Part shown: positions 9,583 to 18,304 of the stretch, in pieces
Layout of the letters: the number at the start of each line of letters is the position of its first letter
How positions within the stretch are numbered: the first letter of the stretch is position 1
From: Phycisphaerae bacterium
GTDB lineage: Bacteria > Planctomycetota > Phycisphaerae > UBA1845 > PWPN01
Direction: 5' to 3'
NCBI GenBank assembly: GCA_012729395.1
Contig: JAAYDF010000022.1
Span: 1 to 61,516 of the forward strand
Length of the DNA: 61,516 nt
Program-made: the position numbers and the translations under genes
The notes under the pieces: model-generated
The model's database searches: none
Told to the model about the DNA's origin: nothing
The model's input: only the letters and a program-made list of their open reading frames with translations

Positions 9583-9611
9583 ATTCTCGCAGCTCCAGCG
9601 GATGCTGTCAA
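9583..9611 (-). promoter_or_regulatory. Sigma70-type promoter for the TPR-PAD operon
   Basis: On the minus strand TTGACA (9606-9611), a 17-bp spacer and GAGAAT (9583-9588). The -35 is perfect and the -10 matches 4 of 6. Transcription would start near 9576, about 40 nt before the ATG at 9533. Confidence 0.6.
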
Positions 9612-9933
9612 GAGGGTGCTAACAAAAACCTGGAGACATTTCTATTGCCTTAATTCCCTCAGGAACTCAGAATCTTAGATCAGGGGTCACCGCTGCATGG
9701 CCGATCCGAGCCCGCCTCGCGGAGCATGCGGCACGCTCTTGGCCGTGCGTAACAACCGACGAAGGCGACACTTACCAACACGGGCCATCGTCGGTACGGG
9801 TGGCGGCGTTCCTCACTTGGTCGGATTGGCGTGCGGTCGGCGGCCGTTCGACAGGAGAGGAGCGACACCGCATGCGGACGGGGGTGGGAATGAAGTTACA
9901 AAGGTGTTACAAACGCCGATCGCCACAACCTGC

Positions 9934-10199
9934 TCGCCGGGCGCGCACGGTAGCGGCCGCCGGGCGCCACACGGTAGCGGCCGCCGCCCCTGGCGGCCGG
10001 GGTGGCGATAGAGTAACCGAAGTGCGACAACCGCCGGCCGCCGTGATTTGCCTGCCGTAGATGACACCGACGACGAAGTCTCATCCGCCATTCGCCGCGG
10101 ACAACGCCGATGATGAACTCACATTCGCCATTCGCCCCGGACAACGCCGACGACGAAGTCGCATCCGCCGGTCGCCACGGGGGGCGACCGCTACGCCGG
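9934..10199. repeat. Composite repeat module, copy 2 (three 40-bp units)
   Basis: The left end GTAGCGGCCGCC occurs twice (9949-9960 and 9974-9985), followed by the CGGCCGCC-N6-GGCGGCCG hairpin. Three 40-bp units lie at 10060-10099, 10100-10139 and 10140-10179. The right end GGCGACCGCTAC is at 10183-10194. Units alternate between two types, one with GATGATGAACTCACATTCG and one with GACGACGAAGTCGCATCCG. Confidence 0.8.
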
Positions 10200-10510
10200 G
10201 TGCGGTAGCGGCCGCCGCCCCTGGCGGCCGGGGTGGCGATACAGTCATCGAGGTGTGGCAACCGCCGATCGCCGTAATTTGCCCGCCCGGGATGACACCG
10301 ACGACGAAGTCACATCCGCCGGTCGCCGCGGACAACGCCGATGATGAACTCACATTCGCCTTTCGCCACGGACAACGCCGACGACGAAGTCGCATCCGCC
10401 GGTCGCCACGGACAACGCCGATGATGAACTCACATCCGCCATTCGCCACGGACAACGCCGATGATGGAGTCGCATCCGCCGGTCGCCACGGGGGGCGACC
10501 GCTACGCCGG
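10195..10510. repeat. Composite repeat module, copy 3 (five 40-bp units)
   Basis: The left end GTAGCGGCCGCC is at 10205-10216. Five 40-bp units start at 10291, 10331, 10371, 10411 and 10451. The right end GGCGACCGCTAC is at 10494-10505, within the small hairpin GGTCGCC-N6-GGCGACC. It follows copy 2 directly. Together the three copies carry 1, 3 and 5 units. Confidence 0.8.
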
Positions 10511-10570
10511 ATGCGGTATTCTCCTTACACACGAGGTCTCATCATTGGGGTCGCAATGGCATCGTCCGGG

Positions 10571-10948
10571 TCAGCAGAGCTTCTCCGCCCCGGAGTAGAC
10601 CGCCTCGATGCGCAGCGCTGCCGCGGCGTGCCCGGGGTGCTTCGTGGGGTTCCACGTCTTCATGGACTGGAAGACTTCGCCGTCGGTGTGATACTCGAGC
10701 GTTCCCTTGGCCTGATAGGCCTTGCCTGCCTTGGAACGGAACAGCATGGCTCCCTTGCCGCCGGCCAGCAGGTTTCGGCGGGTCTTGCCGAAGTAGTTGT
10801 CGGCCACCACAAGCCGGTCGTCACCGAAAGTGCCGACGCAGGTCACGTAGATGATGTTGGGTGTGCCATCCGGGCCGACCGTCGCCAGAATAGCCGGGCC
10901 GTCGCGATCATCCCACGCCTCGCGGGCACTTGCGGGCAGAGAAGCCAT
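10571..10948 (-). CDS. Pyridoxamine 5'-phosphate oxidase-like flavin split-barrel protein
   Basis: A 125-residue cytosolic protein with the single-domain PNPOx-like split-barrel pattern: GPAILATVGPDGTPNIIYV (first strands), DRLVVADNYFGKTRRNL (a turn typical of flavin-phosphate binding) and GKGAMLFRSKAGKAYQAKG. Such proteins bind FMN, F420 or haem, and substrate cannot be predicted from fold alone. The ATG at 10948 is preferred over the adjacent GTG. The spacing to the PLP-enzyme gene upstream (stop at 11000) is 51 nt in the same orientation, so they may be co-transcribed, which would fit a B6 or sulfur-amino-acid link. That link is inference. Confidence 0.85.
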   Translation of the reverse strand: MASLPASAREAWDDRDGPAILATVGPDGTPNIIYVTCVGTFGDDRLVVADNYFGKTRRNLLAGGKGAMLFRSKAGKAYQAKGTLEYHTDGEVFQSMKTWNPTKHPGHAAAALRIEAVYSGAEKLC

Positions 10949-10999
10949 CACGTATTCGTTTCGCTTTGGGGTCGACCTGGGAGGAACAAACCTTTCGCG

Positions 11000-12178
11000 C
11001 TACCTCGCGGCGTCGGCCGTCGCGACACCTTGAGCCACGCACGCCAACGCCTGCTTGATATCCTTGATGAGCTTGTCCGCGGGCTCGATCCCGACTGAGA
11101 GCCGAACCGTGTTCTTGCGGACGCCGAAGATCGTTCGCCGCTCCGCTGGCAAGTAGAGCATGGTCGTCAGATACGGGATACAGATCAGCGACTCCGTGGA
11201 CCCAAGACTGACGGCATGGTAGATCGTCTTGAGTGCCGCGACGAACCGTTTGACATCCTCCTCGTCCTCGCCGACGTCAAAGGCCATCATCCCTCCGAAT
11301 CCTCGCCGCATCTGCCGCGCAGCGACGGCATGGCCGGGGTGATTTGTCAGCCCCGGGTAGCACAGTCGGGAAATCTTCGGCTGATCGGCCAGGAACTCCG
11401 CGATCGCCTGCGCGCTGCGGGCCATCGCCTCGGCACGCAGCTCGAAGGTCTTGAGCCCCCGGTCAAGAAGGAACGCGGAGTACGCATCCAGCGTCGTACC
11501 GATGGCTTGGCGAGTGAACCACAGCTCGTTGTAATGCTCCTTCGAGCCGGCAATCGCGCCCGCCATGAGATCGTTGTGGCCGCCCAGTGCCTTGGTGGCG
11601 CTGTGCACCACGAGGTCCGCACCCAACGTGAGCGGGTTCTGGTGGTACGGAGTGGCAAAAGTGTTATCAACAACCACCAGGGCCCCGGCCACGTCTGCCG
11701 CCTTGCGAACCGCGGCCAAGTCAATGATCTTGCACAGGGGGTTGCTCGGCGTCTCCAGGAAAATCATCCGTGTGTTCGGCCGGATGTGCTCACCAAGCCG
11801 ATCCGACTCGTCGGCGTCCAGCCAGGTGATCTCCACCCCCATTCGCTCCAGAATCAGCGAAACCTTGTAGTTCGCCCCGTACGTGTCGTGGAAGATGATG
11901 AGGTGGTCGCCTACCTTGAGATAGGTCAGGTAGACCATCGTGCAGGCGGCCATCCCGGTCGTCGAAACGACGCAGTCCTCCGCACCCTCCAACTCCGCAA
12001 TTTTGCGTTCGACCTCGCGGACCGTCGGGTTGTCATCGCGGTGGTAGGTGTAGCCGTCGATTTCGCCGTCGGTGATCTGGCGAAGCACTTCGAAGGATAG
12101 ATACTCGTAATTGACGGCATTGACGATGGGGGTCACCATCGGCCGATTGCCATATGGAGTCAATGGATCGGGGCCCAT
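11000..12178 (-). CDS. Cys/Met metabolism PLP-dependent enzyme (cystathionine gamma-synthase/lyase family)
   Basis: A 392-residue fold-type I PLP enzyme of the trans-sulfuration family. Visible signatures are YHRDDNPTVREVERKIAELE, the SSxxM-type turn STTGMAA, the substrate-side ETPSNPLCKIID, VVVDNTFATPYHQNPL with the PLP-binding Asp, and the Schiff-base Lys in VHSATKALGGHNDLMAG. The Arg-containing SLGSTESLICIP near the C-terminus is also typical. It catalyses beta or gamma elimination or replacement on cystathionine, O-acetylhomoserine or methionine; the family members cannot be separated by motif. AAAGGATA lies 8-15 nt before the ATG. Confidence 0.92.
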   Translation of the reverse strand: MGPDPLTPYGNRPMVTPIVNAVNYEYLSFEVLRQITDGEIDGYTYHRDDNPTVREVERKIAELEGAEDCVVSTTGMAACTMVYLTYLKVGDHLIIFHDTYGANYKVSLILERMGVEITWLDADESDRLGEHIRPNTRMIFLETPSNPLCKIIDLAAVRKAADVAGALVVVDNTFATPYHQNPLTLGADLVVHSATKALGGHNDLMAGAIAGSKEHYNELWFTRQAIGTTLDAYSAFLLDRGLKTFELRAEAMARSAQAIAEFLADQPKISRLCYPGLTNHPGHAVAARQMRRGFGGMMAFDVGEDEEDVKRFVAALKTIYHAVSLGSTESLICIPYLTTMLYLPAERRTIFGVRKNTVRLSVGIEPADKLIKDIKQALACVAQGVATADAAR

Positions 12179-13334
12179 GGAATGGGTATCCTTTCATCTG
12201 GGCAAGCCTTCATGGCGGCCCTTTGCACTACCTCGCTGCCACTCGCGGTCGGACCCGTCGCCTCAACACGGCGTCTCGGCAGGCTGTGGCCAGGGGAGAC
12301 GAACGTCGCCCCACGACTCATCGTCGCACTTGCGTAACAGTAAAAAGCCCGGGAAGCCGTTCGTCAAGCCGCCATGGGCCATGGACAAGACTACGGAAAA
12401 CGCGACCCCTCCGGCAGCACCCGGCCCAGCCAAGCACCCGCACGCCGACCAGGCCATGAACTCGCAGATGGACGCCACGACCGCCATGGTCCTGACGATA
12501 TCGTGACCGCCGCCCGCCGCAGGCGGCGGTTGAGGCACCGGAATCTCTGGCTGAGACGCCTCAGGCGTCCCGCCCGTCCCGAAATGGCCCGCCACTTCGG
12601 ACGCCGCGTCGCGGAGGTCGCACTGAAGATGCGCCAGGATGACCGATGAGCAGAAGGTCCGCCGTCGCCAGGGCGAACGGAGTCTGTTAGCATCATGTAA
12701 TCAACCCTGGTAACAGCCGCTCGAACGCAGGCTGCCGAGAGTGAGCCAGGACCCAAGCAACTTGTGGCCAGGACCGAGGCAACTTGTTGCCGTTCGTCCC
12801 CTACCCCCTGAACACGTCCATCAACAAGTTGATTCGGTCCGCATCAACAAGTTGACTCGGTCCCCACCAACAAGTTGGCTCGGTCCTCAGCGAATCGCTA
12901 CGCCGCTGATTCTGTCACGGCCCCGACTGCCGGCACTTCTCCGTGTGATGGTTGCCGACCCCAGCTGTTCGCTGATATGATGGTCGCGCTCGTGGCCAAG
13001 GTGCGTGTTGAGCGTCCGAGGACAGGCTCTTTGGGGCCGGCCTGGAGGCTTTCCACGCGGATCAATTGCTTGACGGCATGGCGACACCGTGGGGCCAGAA
13101 AGGCTTCAAGCCAAGAGAGTGCCTGTCCCCCGTTCCCGGGACGCCCAAGACGTACCTCGGGGCCAAGCGATGCTTGAGGAAGGCCTTGTCAGGTCTTCTC
13201 GATCCGGTAGGCCGGCCGGTTGTGAGCCATGCCTCACCGCTCGGCGTGCGGCGCCCCGCGAGCCCAAGGTGTATCAGTATGCAGATTCGAAGAGTCGCGC
13301 AGTCAGCGACTGCGCCACACGAGGAGGAGTACGG
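12179..13334. other. Long intergenic region with palindromic repeat array
   Basis: No supported gene in 1156 bp between divergent genes. It holds small GC hairpins at 12508-12530 (CCGCCGCC/GGCGGCGG) and 12551-12565 (GACGCC/GGCGTC) and the palindromic repeat array at 12747-12888. A weak sigma70-like pair TTGCCG-N18-TATGAT lies at about 12950-12979, some 350 bp before the next gene. Confidence 0.6.
12747..12888. repeat. Palindromic repeat family, locus 1 (array)
   Basis: Two left-type elements (a degenerate one near 12747 and AGGACCGAGGCAACTTGTTG at 12770-12789) are followed by three right-type elements with core CAACAAGTTG and tail TCGGTCC, ending at 12840, about 12863 and 12885. The family also occurs at 31291-31362 and 41865-41933. 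Flanking bases of the CAAC/GTTG core co-vary between copies (G-C, A-T and C-G pairs). Confidence 0.8.
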
Positions 13335-13943
13335 ATGTTGCGTCATGCGGTCTACCTAGTCCTGGGAAGTGCGATCATGGCCCTGGCATGCGGCTGTGCC
13401 TGCGATCGGGCTCAGTGCGAGCCGGTAGCGCGAGAGAGTAGTGAACAGCCGCCGACGAGCGAGAATCGCGAACAACAGCCAGCCAAGGTCGAGCCGCCGC
13501 AGGCCCCGCGTGCAAGCACCCGAGTAGACATCAACCCGGCGCTGGCGACCTTTGCCCCTGGCTGGATGGCCAAGAACTGCGGTGCGGCGATGTCGCCGGG
13601 CATTCGCGACGAGATGGGGAGGAAGAACGTCCTGGTCACTCACCCGCTGAGCGAGACCGTGCCCTGCATTTTGGGCCAACGGGTGGACGTTCTGCCCAAC
13701 AAGCAAACGACGCTGCACCTGGTGGTGGGACATCACCCCGAGGGGGATTGGGTTCTGGCTGTGACGGCGGACCGAGAGCTGGTCCGCAAGGTGATCGGCA
13801 AGGAGACCTCGACCAACGGGTGGGTGAACGTTGACGTGGACCTGACCGAGTACGCCGGCCGGTTCGTCACGATCCAACTGATTAACGCGGCCAACGGGTG
13901 GTCCTATGAGGGCGCCTATTGGGCGAAGATCGAGATCGAATAG
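13335..13943 (+). CDS. Small lipoprotein with C-terminal beta-sandwich-like domain
   Basis: A 202-residue protein. The ATG at 13335 is chosen because GAGGAGGAG lies 6-14 nt before it and it gives a lipoprotein signal (MLRHAVYLVLGSAIMALACGC, lipobox LACG around the first Cys). A Pro/Glu/Gln linker of about 40 residues follows, then a domain ending VNVDVDLTEYAGRFVTIQL and WSYEGAYWAKIEIE. That end resembles the last strands of a galactose-binding-like jelly roll, as in CBM-like modules. Function is unknown; a surface sugar- or glycan-binding role is a guess. Confidence 0.75.
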   Translation: MLRHAVYLVLGSAIMALACGCACDRAQCEPVARESSEQPPTSENREQQPAKVEPPQAPRASTRVDINPALATFAPGWMAKNCGAAMSPGIRDEMGRKNVLVTHPLSETVPCILGQRVDVLPNKQTTLHLVVGHHPEGDWVLAVTADRELVRKVIGKETSTNGWVNVDVDLTEYAGRFVTIQLINAANGWSYEGAYWAKIEIE

Positions 13944-14048
13944 AGCATTCGAACGCTGCCGTCTCCAGATGCGTGTGCGCCTGTGAGTTCTCGGCTGTTT
14001 CCTTCATTCTTGTGTCCGGATCGCGCTTGTAGCGCGCCGGCGGGAGGG

Positions 14049-14054
14049 TATAAT
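14049..14054 (+). promoter_or_regulatory. Perfect -10 element just before the Gfo/Idh/MocA start
   Basis: TATAAT ends 7 nt before the ATG at 14062, so transcription would begin at or next to the A of the start codon, giving a leaderless mRNA. A weak TTGTAG stands 16 bp upstream of the -10. The GGGAGGG overlapping this region is 13 nt from the ATG, too far for normal Shine-Dalgarno use. Confidence 0.5.
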
Positions 14055-14061
14055 CCTGCCC

Positions 14062-15435
14062 ATGTCTTCACAACAACCTACCGAGAATCGTGGCAACGCA
14101 AAGCCAGGACTAACACAGGGGACATCCGCGTCCGCCCAAGGCGGGCTGACTCGCCGACAAGTGCTCAGGCGTACGGCGGCGGTCGGCAGCGTGCTGGCGG
14201 CTCCGTACATTGTGCCTGCGTCGGTGTTGGGTCGGAACGGTGCGACGCCGCCCAGCGAGAAGATCGTGGTCGGCGGGATCGGCATCGGCGGACGCGGGAC
14301 GCATGACCTCAAGTGGATGCTGCCGGAGAAGGATGTGCAGTTCGTCGCCGTGTGCGACGCCCAGAAAGAGCGGCAGGACGCGGTCAAGAAGCTGGTGGAC
14401 GAGACCTATGGGAACACTGATTGTGCCGTCTACGGGGACATGGTCGAGTTCCTCGTCAAGCGCAACGACATTGACGCGGTGCTGATCGCGACGGGTGATC
14501 GCTGGCATGCGTTGGCCGCGATCATGGCCATGCGGGCGGGCAAGGACGTGTTTAGCGAGAAGCCCTCGTGCATGACCATCGCGGAGGGGCAGGCGGTGGT
14601 GGATACCGCAAAGCGTCACGGACGCATCTACCAGACCGACACCCAGCGGCTCAGCGAAGCCAACTTCGTGTACTGCATCGAGATGGCCCGCAGCGGACGG
14701 TTGGGCGAGGTGCATACCGCCCGGGCACACATCGCGCCTTGGGAGGCGGCGGAGATGAAGCACGACTGGCTTCCGCCGGAACCGTTGCCTCCCAAGGACA
14801 AGGTTGATTGGGATCTGTGGCTTGGCCCGTGCCCGTGGCGACCGTACAACTCATCGTACGTTCGCGGTGGCTGGCGCGGCCATTATGATTTCCACACCAG
14901 TTGCATCGGCGAATGGGGCGCCCACACCTTTGCCCAGGCGCAGGCGGGTCTCGGCATGCTCGATACCTCGCCGGTCGAGTACGAGTATGTGAACAACCCC
15001 ACCGGCGACGGCATGGTCACGACGTTCGCCAACGGCGCGAAGATGACCCTGCACCGCGAGGAGTACTGGACAGGATCGTGCGGCATGCGGTTCGAGGGGC
15101 CTGAAGGGTGGGTCTCCGCCGCCGACGGGTATCAGAAGCCCGAGGTTTCCAGCCCGGCGATGCTCGGCGATTTCGATAAGATCGTCAACGAGTACATCGA
15201 GCGGACGGGACGCCCCATGAATCACATGCGGGACTTCCTCAACTCCGTGCACTCGCGAAAGCCCACCGTGGCCAACGCGGAGGTCATGTTCCACACGATG
15301 TCCACGGTCCATGCGGCGAACATCTGCATGTGGCTGAGGCGGAACATGCGATTCGACCCCGCCAAGAGCGAGTTCGCCGACTACGAGGCGAACGGCTTCC
15401 GGTCACGGCCCATGCGGGCACCCTGGGTGGTCTGA
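14062..15435 (+). CDS. Tat-exported Gfo/Idh/MocA-family oxidoreductase
   Basis: A 457-residue NAD(P)-dependent dehydrogenase of the glucose-fructose oxidoreductase/inositol dehydrogenase family. The N-terminus carries a Tat signal (TRRQVLRRTAAVGSVLAAPYI). The Rossmann domain begins VVGGIGIGGRG, with DAVLIATGDRWH and the family EKPSCM motif. The C-terminal domain has GHYDFHTSCIGEWGAH, a likely substrate and active-site segment. Planctomycetes carry many Tat-exported members acting on sugars or sugar acids; the substrate cannot be read here. It stands alone in its orientation and is convergent with the UlaG-like gene. Confidence 0.92.
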   Translation: MSSQQPTENRGNAKPGLTQGTSASAQGGLTRRQVLRRTAAVGSVLAAPYIVPASVLGRNGATPPSEKIVVGGIGIGGRGTHDLKWMLPEKDVQFVAVCDAQKERQDAVKKLVDETYGNTDCAVYGDMVEFLVKRNDIDAVLIATGDRWHALAAIMAMRAGKDVFSEKPSCMTIAEGQAVVDTAKRHGRIYQTDTQRLSEANFVYCIEMARSGRLGEVHTARAHIAPWEAAEMKHDWLPPEPLPPKDKVDWDLWLGPCPWRPYNSSYVRGGWRGHYDFHTSCIGEWGAHTFAQAQAGLGMLDTSPVEYEYVNNPTGDGMVTTFANGAKMTLHREEYWTGSCGMRFEGPEGWVSAADGYQKPEVSSPAMLGDFDKIVNEYIERTGRPMNHMRDFLNSVHSRKPTVANAEVMFHTMSTVHAANICMWLRRNMRFDPAKSEFADYEANGFRSRPMRAPWVV

Positions 15436-15496
15436 TGGGCCGAGCGCCGCGTCCGATCCTGACGTGATCGCCGCGGTGATGATCGACTTGCGAAAG

Positions 15497-15528
15497 AAGG
15501 GAGAGTTCGCCGACGCGGACTCTCCCTT
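15497..15528. terminator. Strong hairpin between convergent genes
   Basis: AAGGGAGAGTTCGC, loop CGAC, then GCGGACTCTCCCTT: a 14-bp stem with one G-U wobble and a 4-nt loop. It lies between convergent genes (stops at 15435 and 15645), so it could serve both strands. There is no good T-run (CTCGTTGTT follows), so intrinsic termination is likely but not certain. Confidence 0.65.
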
Positions 15529-15644
15529 CTCGTTGTTATGCCGCGACAGCGTGTTCTTCTCAACGGCATCGGGGGTCCCCGCCGCTCGCGTCGTGGGCGG
15601 ACATAGCGAAACCGAGACTGACGGACCACTCCGGGAACGATCGC

Positions 15645-16454
15645 TCAAGACGGCAAGCAGGGAAAGGTAAAAGGCACACCGTGTTCGATCACACGGTATC
15701 TCTCGCCGATCCCAAGCAGCTGGAGGTTCGTGTGGAACGTCTGCGGCGAGACCTGGTTGGCGGGAAACAGGTCGTAGTGGCAGGGAATCGCGACCTTGAC
15801 GTCAATCTCGCGAGCCAGAAGCGCCGCCTCGGCCGGCCCCAGATTCCGGAATGTTCCGTTGATGACGACGGCCAGCACATCCGGCCTGTGCTCGGCAACG
15901 CTGGCCGCGAGAACATCGTGATACCCCGTATCGCCGGTGATGTAGAGCGTCGGCCCCTCACGCACCGACACCAGATACCCGACGTGGGTGAGATCGTCGC
16001 CTCCCAATGGGATCGCGAACGTGGCCCGCAGGGATACATCGCCGAACGCGAGCTTCTTGTTCGGCCAGACCATCATCACCTGGCTTGCGGGAACCCCCAT
16101 AGCCAACAGCTTCTCCATCGCCTCCGGCGGCGCGAGAAACGGGCCGACCCCGCCGGCCTCGCGATAGGGGCCCAGCGTCTCCGGATCCAGATGATCCTGG
16201 TGGCTGTGAGTCATCGCGTACGCGTCGACGCCGACCAGGTCGGCGGGCGACATGGGTGGCGGTACAAGCCGATCCATGTCGAAGCCGTCGCAATCTCCGA
16301 CGCTCTTGCAGGAGTTAGAGAGATATGGATCCACCACCACCACCTTGCCGCCGGGGCTCCTCACCAGAAAGCCCGCCTGCCCCAGCCACCACAAGGTCAT
16401 CGCCCGTGCCGGCACCTGGAAGTCCCGAACCTGCCGCATGGTCAGTCTGGCCAT
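15645..16454 (-). CDS. UlaG-like metallo-beta-lactamase-fold hydrolase
   Basis: A 269-residue MBL-fold protein. The metal-binding motif is THSHQDHLD; further ligands are in ITGDTGYH and IPCHYDLF. It begins RAMTLWWLGQAGFLVRSPGGKVVVVDPYLS, the start typical of the L-ascorbate-6-phosphate lactonase (UlaG) branch. It probably hydrolyses a phosphorylated sugar lactone or similar ester. GGGAGAGGA precedes the ATG by 3 nt. It is the last gene of the minus-strand aldolase/BMC operon, 40 nt after the shell protein, suggesting a role in the same sugar pathway. Confidence 0.87.
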   Translation of the reverse strand: MARLTMRQVRDFQVPARAMTLWWLGQAGFLVRSPGGKVVVVDPYLSNSCKSVGDCDGFDMDRLVPPPMSPADLVGVDAYAMTHSHQDHLDPETLGPYREAGGVGPFLAPPEAMEKLLAMGVPASQVMMVWPNKKLAFGDVSLRATFAIPLGGDDLTHVGYLVSVREGPTLYITGDTGYHDVLAASVAEHRPDVLAVVINGTFRNLGPAEAALLAREIDVKVAIPCHYDLFPANQVSPQTFHTNLQLLGIGERYRVIEHGVPFTFPCLPS

Positions 16455-16494
16455 GATCCTCTCCCGCTTGGGCGAGACGCCTCGACCCGCCTGC

Positions 16495-17175
16495 TCACCG
16501 GGTTGGGGTGGGCAGCAAGCGCACCATCTCGCTGTGCGGCCTGGCGATCACATGGGCACAGATGAGCTTCTGCCCGAGCTTCTCGACCGCCGCCGCGCCC
16601 GCATCAACCGCCGCACGGACCGCGGCGACGTCACCTTTCACCATGACCGTGACATAGGCCGCACCGATCTTCTCCTTGCCGACCAGCTCGACCGCGGCGG
16701 CCTTGAGCATCGCGTCGATCGCCTCCAACATGCCCACCAACCCCTGTGTTTCGATCATGCCCAATGCCAACGGTTTGTCCATCGTCAGTCTCCCCAAAGT
16801 CGCCTCGGCCAGGTCCGACTCGGCCGGCAGCAGGTGCTCGTACGCTTCCATGATCGGGTTGTACGACTGTTCGGCATAGATGAACTCTCGTGCCGCCGGT
16901 GGAAAGGCCGGCCGTAGCGTTCCCGCAAAGAAGGCATGCATCGACTCGGCAGCCTGCTTGCCCGCCGCGAAACCCGCCTCCACGTCGCCGGTCGGCCCGA
17001 CCAGCTTGATGAGCACATCACCCTGAGCGTTGCTCTCAATACCGACAATCCGCACGTTCGCCGCCTTGGCGCACACGTCGGCGACCACGACGCCGGTGGA
17101 AAGCTGCCGCACCTCCAGAAAAGCCAGCGAGAGCCCCTGGTCGGACGCATCGGTACGCTGATCTTGCCCGCTCAT
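16495..17175 (-). CDS. BMC-T (tandem-domain) microcompartment shell protein
   Basis: A 226-residue protein with two BMC domains. The second (about 132-220) is canonical: LALGMIETQGLVGMLEAIDA, VELVGKEKIGAAYVTVMVKG, VIARPHSEM. The first (about 16-130) is divergent (LSLAFLEVRQLSTGVVVADV, VRIVGIESNAQGDVLIKLVG). BMC-T proteins trimerise into pseudohexameric tiles of bacterial microcompartment shells, often with a gated central pore. The start overlaps the aldolase stop (ATGA), so translation is coupled. No BMC-H or pentameric BMC-P gene is present in the window, so the rest of the shell must be encoded elsewhere or is absent. Confidence 0.92.
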   Translation of the reverse strand: MSGQDQRTDASDQGLSLAFLEVRQLSTGVVVADVCAKAANVRIVGIESNAQGDVLIKLVGPTGDVEAGFAAGKQAAESMHAFFAGTLRPAFPPAAREFIYAEQSYNPIMEAYEHLLPAESDLAEATLGRLTMDKPLALGMIETQGLVGMLEAIDAMLKAAAVELVGKEKIGAAYVTVMVKGDVAAVRAAVDAGAAAVEKLGQKLICAHVIARPHSEMVRLLPTPTR

Positions 17176-18182
17176 TGCCGCTCGTTCAACTGCTGAAGTA
17201 CCTCGCGCACGATCCGCTCCAAGTCCGCGCTGCGGAAGCGAGCGGCAAGCGGATCACACCCACCGGCCGGCGGTTCGGTGAACCCGTAATCGCTCAACAG
17301 ACAACGCAGTACCTTTCGCACCGCGTCGAGATCGAGCTGCTGCAAAGGCGAAAGCGGCTGACGACCGGCGCCCATCCGAAAACCACGAAGAATCAACGCC
17401 TGCCTGACCCCTTCCGGGAAATCGGCGCCAAACACCAGCACTTCGATCAGGCTCAAAAGCTTGAACTGAATCTCGCGGGCCGCGTCCAACTCGCCTCGGC
17501 GGAAGTGGTTGTACAATCGCATGACCACCTCCGGCACCACGCCACTGGTGGCGATCGTCCCACCGTCGGCGCCCATCAACAGAGTGGGCAACAGCGTCTC
17601 CTCGCAACCGGTGAGGAAGACGAAGTCCGGCCGGAGCGGTCGAATGCCATGCATCATGTTCATGAATCGCGGGAAATCCCGGCTGGAGTCCTTGATGCCT
17701 ACGATGCGCTCGTATCCGCACAACCGCTTGAGAACCGCGTTCGGGATGTCGTTGGCGAACTGGGGGATGTTATACAAGGTGACGTTCACCGGCGTGTTGC
17801 GGGCGATTTCGGCGAAGTAGGCGTAAACGGCTTCCGAGCTGAGCTTGTAGTAGAACGGCGCCACGATGGCGACGGCGGCCGCTCCGAGCGAGTGGTAGTA
17901 CTCGCAGGCCTGGAGGGTCATTCGCAGATTGGCCTCGGCCGCACCGGCCAGCACCGGGACGCGCCCCGCCGTCTGCTCCAGCACGATCCGCACAATCCGC
18001 TTGCGCTCCTCGAAGCTGAACCGAAGAAACTCGCCCGTGCTGCCATTGGGATAGAGCCCGCTGATGCCCTGCTCGATCAGCCAATCGACCAAGCGGCGCA
18101 GCTCGGTCTCGTCGATCTCGCCGCGATCATCGAGGGGCACCATGTTCGGCGTGAAAATGCCGCTGAGTTTCTTCGCGTCCAT
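17172..18182 (-). CDS. DHDPS/N-acetylneuraminate lyase-family aldolase with C-terminal helix tail
   Basis: A 336-residue class I aldolase of the DapA/NanA superfamily, usually about 290-310 residues. Key features are NGSTGEF (carboxylate-binding turn), the catalytic Tyr in VTLYNIPQ and the Schiff-base Lys in IVGIKDSS. After the barrel comes a linker (PAGGCDPLAARF) and the terminal SADLERIVREVLQQLNERQ. This amphipathic helix resembles BMC encapsulation peptides that target cargo to the shell. GGGAG lies about 6 nt before the ATG at 18182. It overlaps the BMC-T start by 4 nt. The reaction is probably a pyruvate-dependent aldol cleavage or condensation of a sugar acid; substrate unknown. Confidence 0.9.
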   Translation of the reverse strand: MDAKKLSGIFTPNMVPLDDRGEIDETELRRLVDWLIEQGISGLYPNGSTGEFLRFSFEERKRIVRIVLEQTAGRVPVLAGAAEANLRMTLQACEYYHSLGAAAVAIVAPFYYKLSSEAVYAYFAEIARNTPVNVTLYNIPQFANDIPNAVLKRLCGYERIVGIKDSSRDFPRFMNMMHGIRPLRPDFVFLTGCEETLLPTLLMGADGGTIATSGVVPEVVMRLYNHFRRGELDAAREIQFKLLSLIEVLVFGADFPEGVRQALILRGFRMGAGRQPLSPLQQLDLDAVRKVLRCLLSDYGFTEPPAGGCDPLAARFRSADLERIVREVLQQLNERQ

Positions 18183-18304
18183 TGTCACTCCCAGCCTTTG
18201 CGGGATTCATTCACCCGCCGACCGGCATTCTATCCGAGGCCCACCCCGTCCGTCAGCGACGCGCCTTGGCCGAAGCCGTGTCACAGTGTACCTCGCGGAG
18301 ACCA

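Larger units (their letters stand above)
9612..10570. other. Non-coding repeat-rich interval
   Basis: No gene is supported in this 960-bp stretch. 9612-9933 shows nothing recognisable. 9934-10510 is taken up by two copies of the composite repeat listed separately. Open frames crossing it are products of GC-rich repeats and are not conserved between copies. Confidence 0.65.

Noticed and set aside
10291-10490. Possible CRISPR array
   Set aside because: The 40-bp units are directly adjacent without unique spacers and no cas gene is present.
10061-11098. 345-codon plus-strand frame through the 40-bp repeats
   Set aside because: The unit length is not a multiple of three, the repeats read in different frames, and the end overlaps two well-supported minus-strand genes.
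12379-12506. Possible 41-residue protein (MDKTTENATPPAAPG...) ending before a GC hairpin
   Set aside because: No ribosome-binding site, no homology recognised and a competing minus-strand frame of similar quality; not strong enough to call.
12263-12595. Minus-strand frame with a hydrophobic stretch (possible small membrane protein)
   Set aside because: No ribosome site, Pro-rich start and repeat-like GC hairpins inside; insufficient support.
12950-12979. TTGCCG-N18-TATGAT promoter-like pair
   Set aside because: About 350 bp before the nearest gene and weak -35; mentioned with the intergenic region but not called as a promoter.
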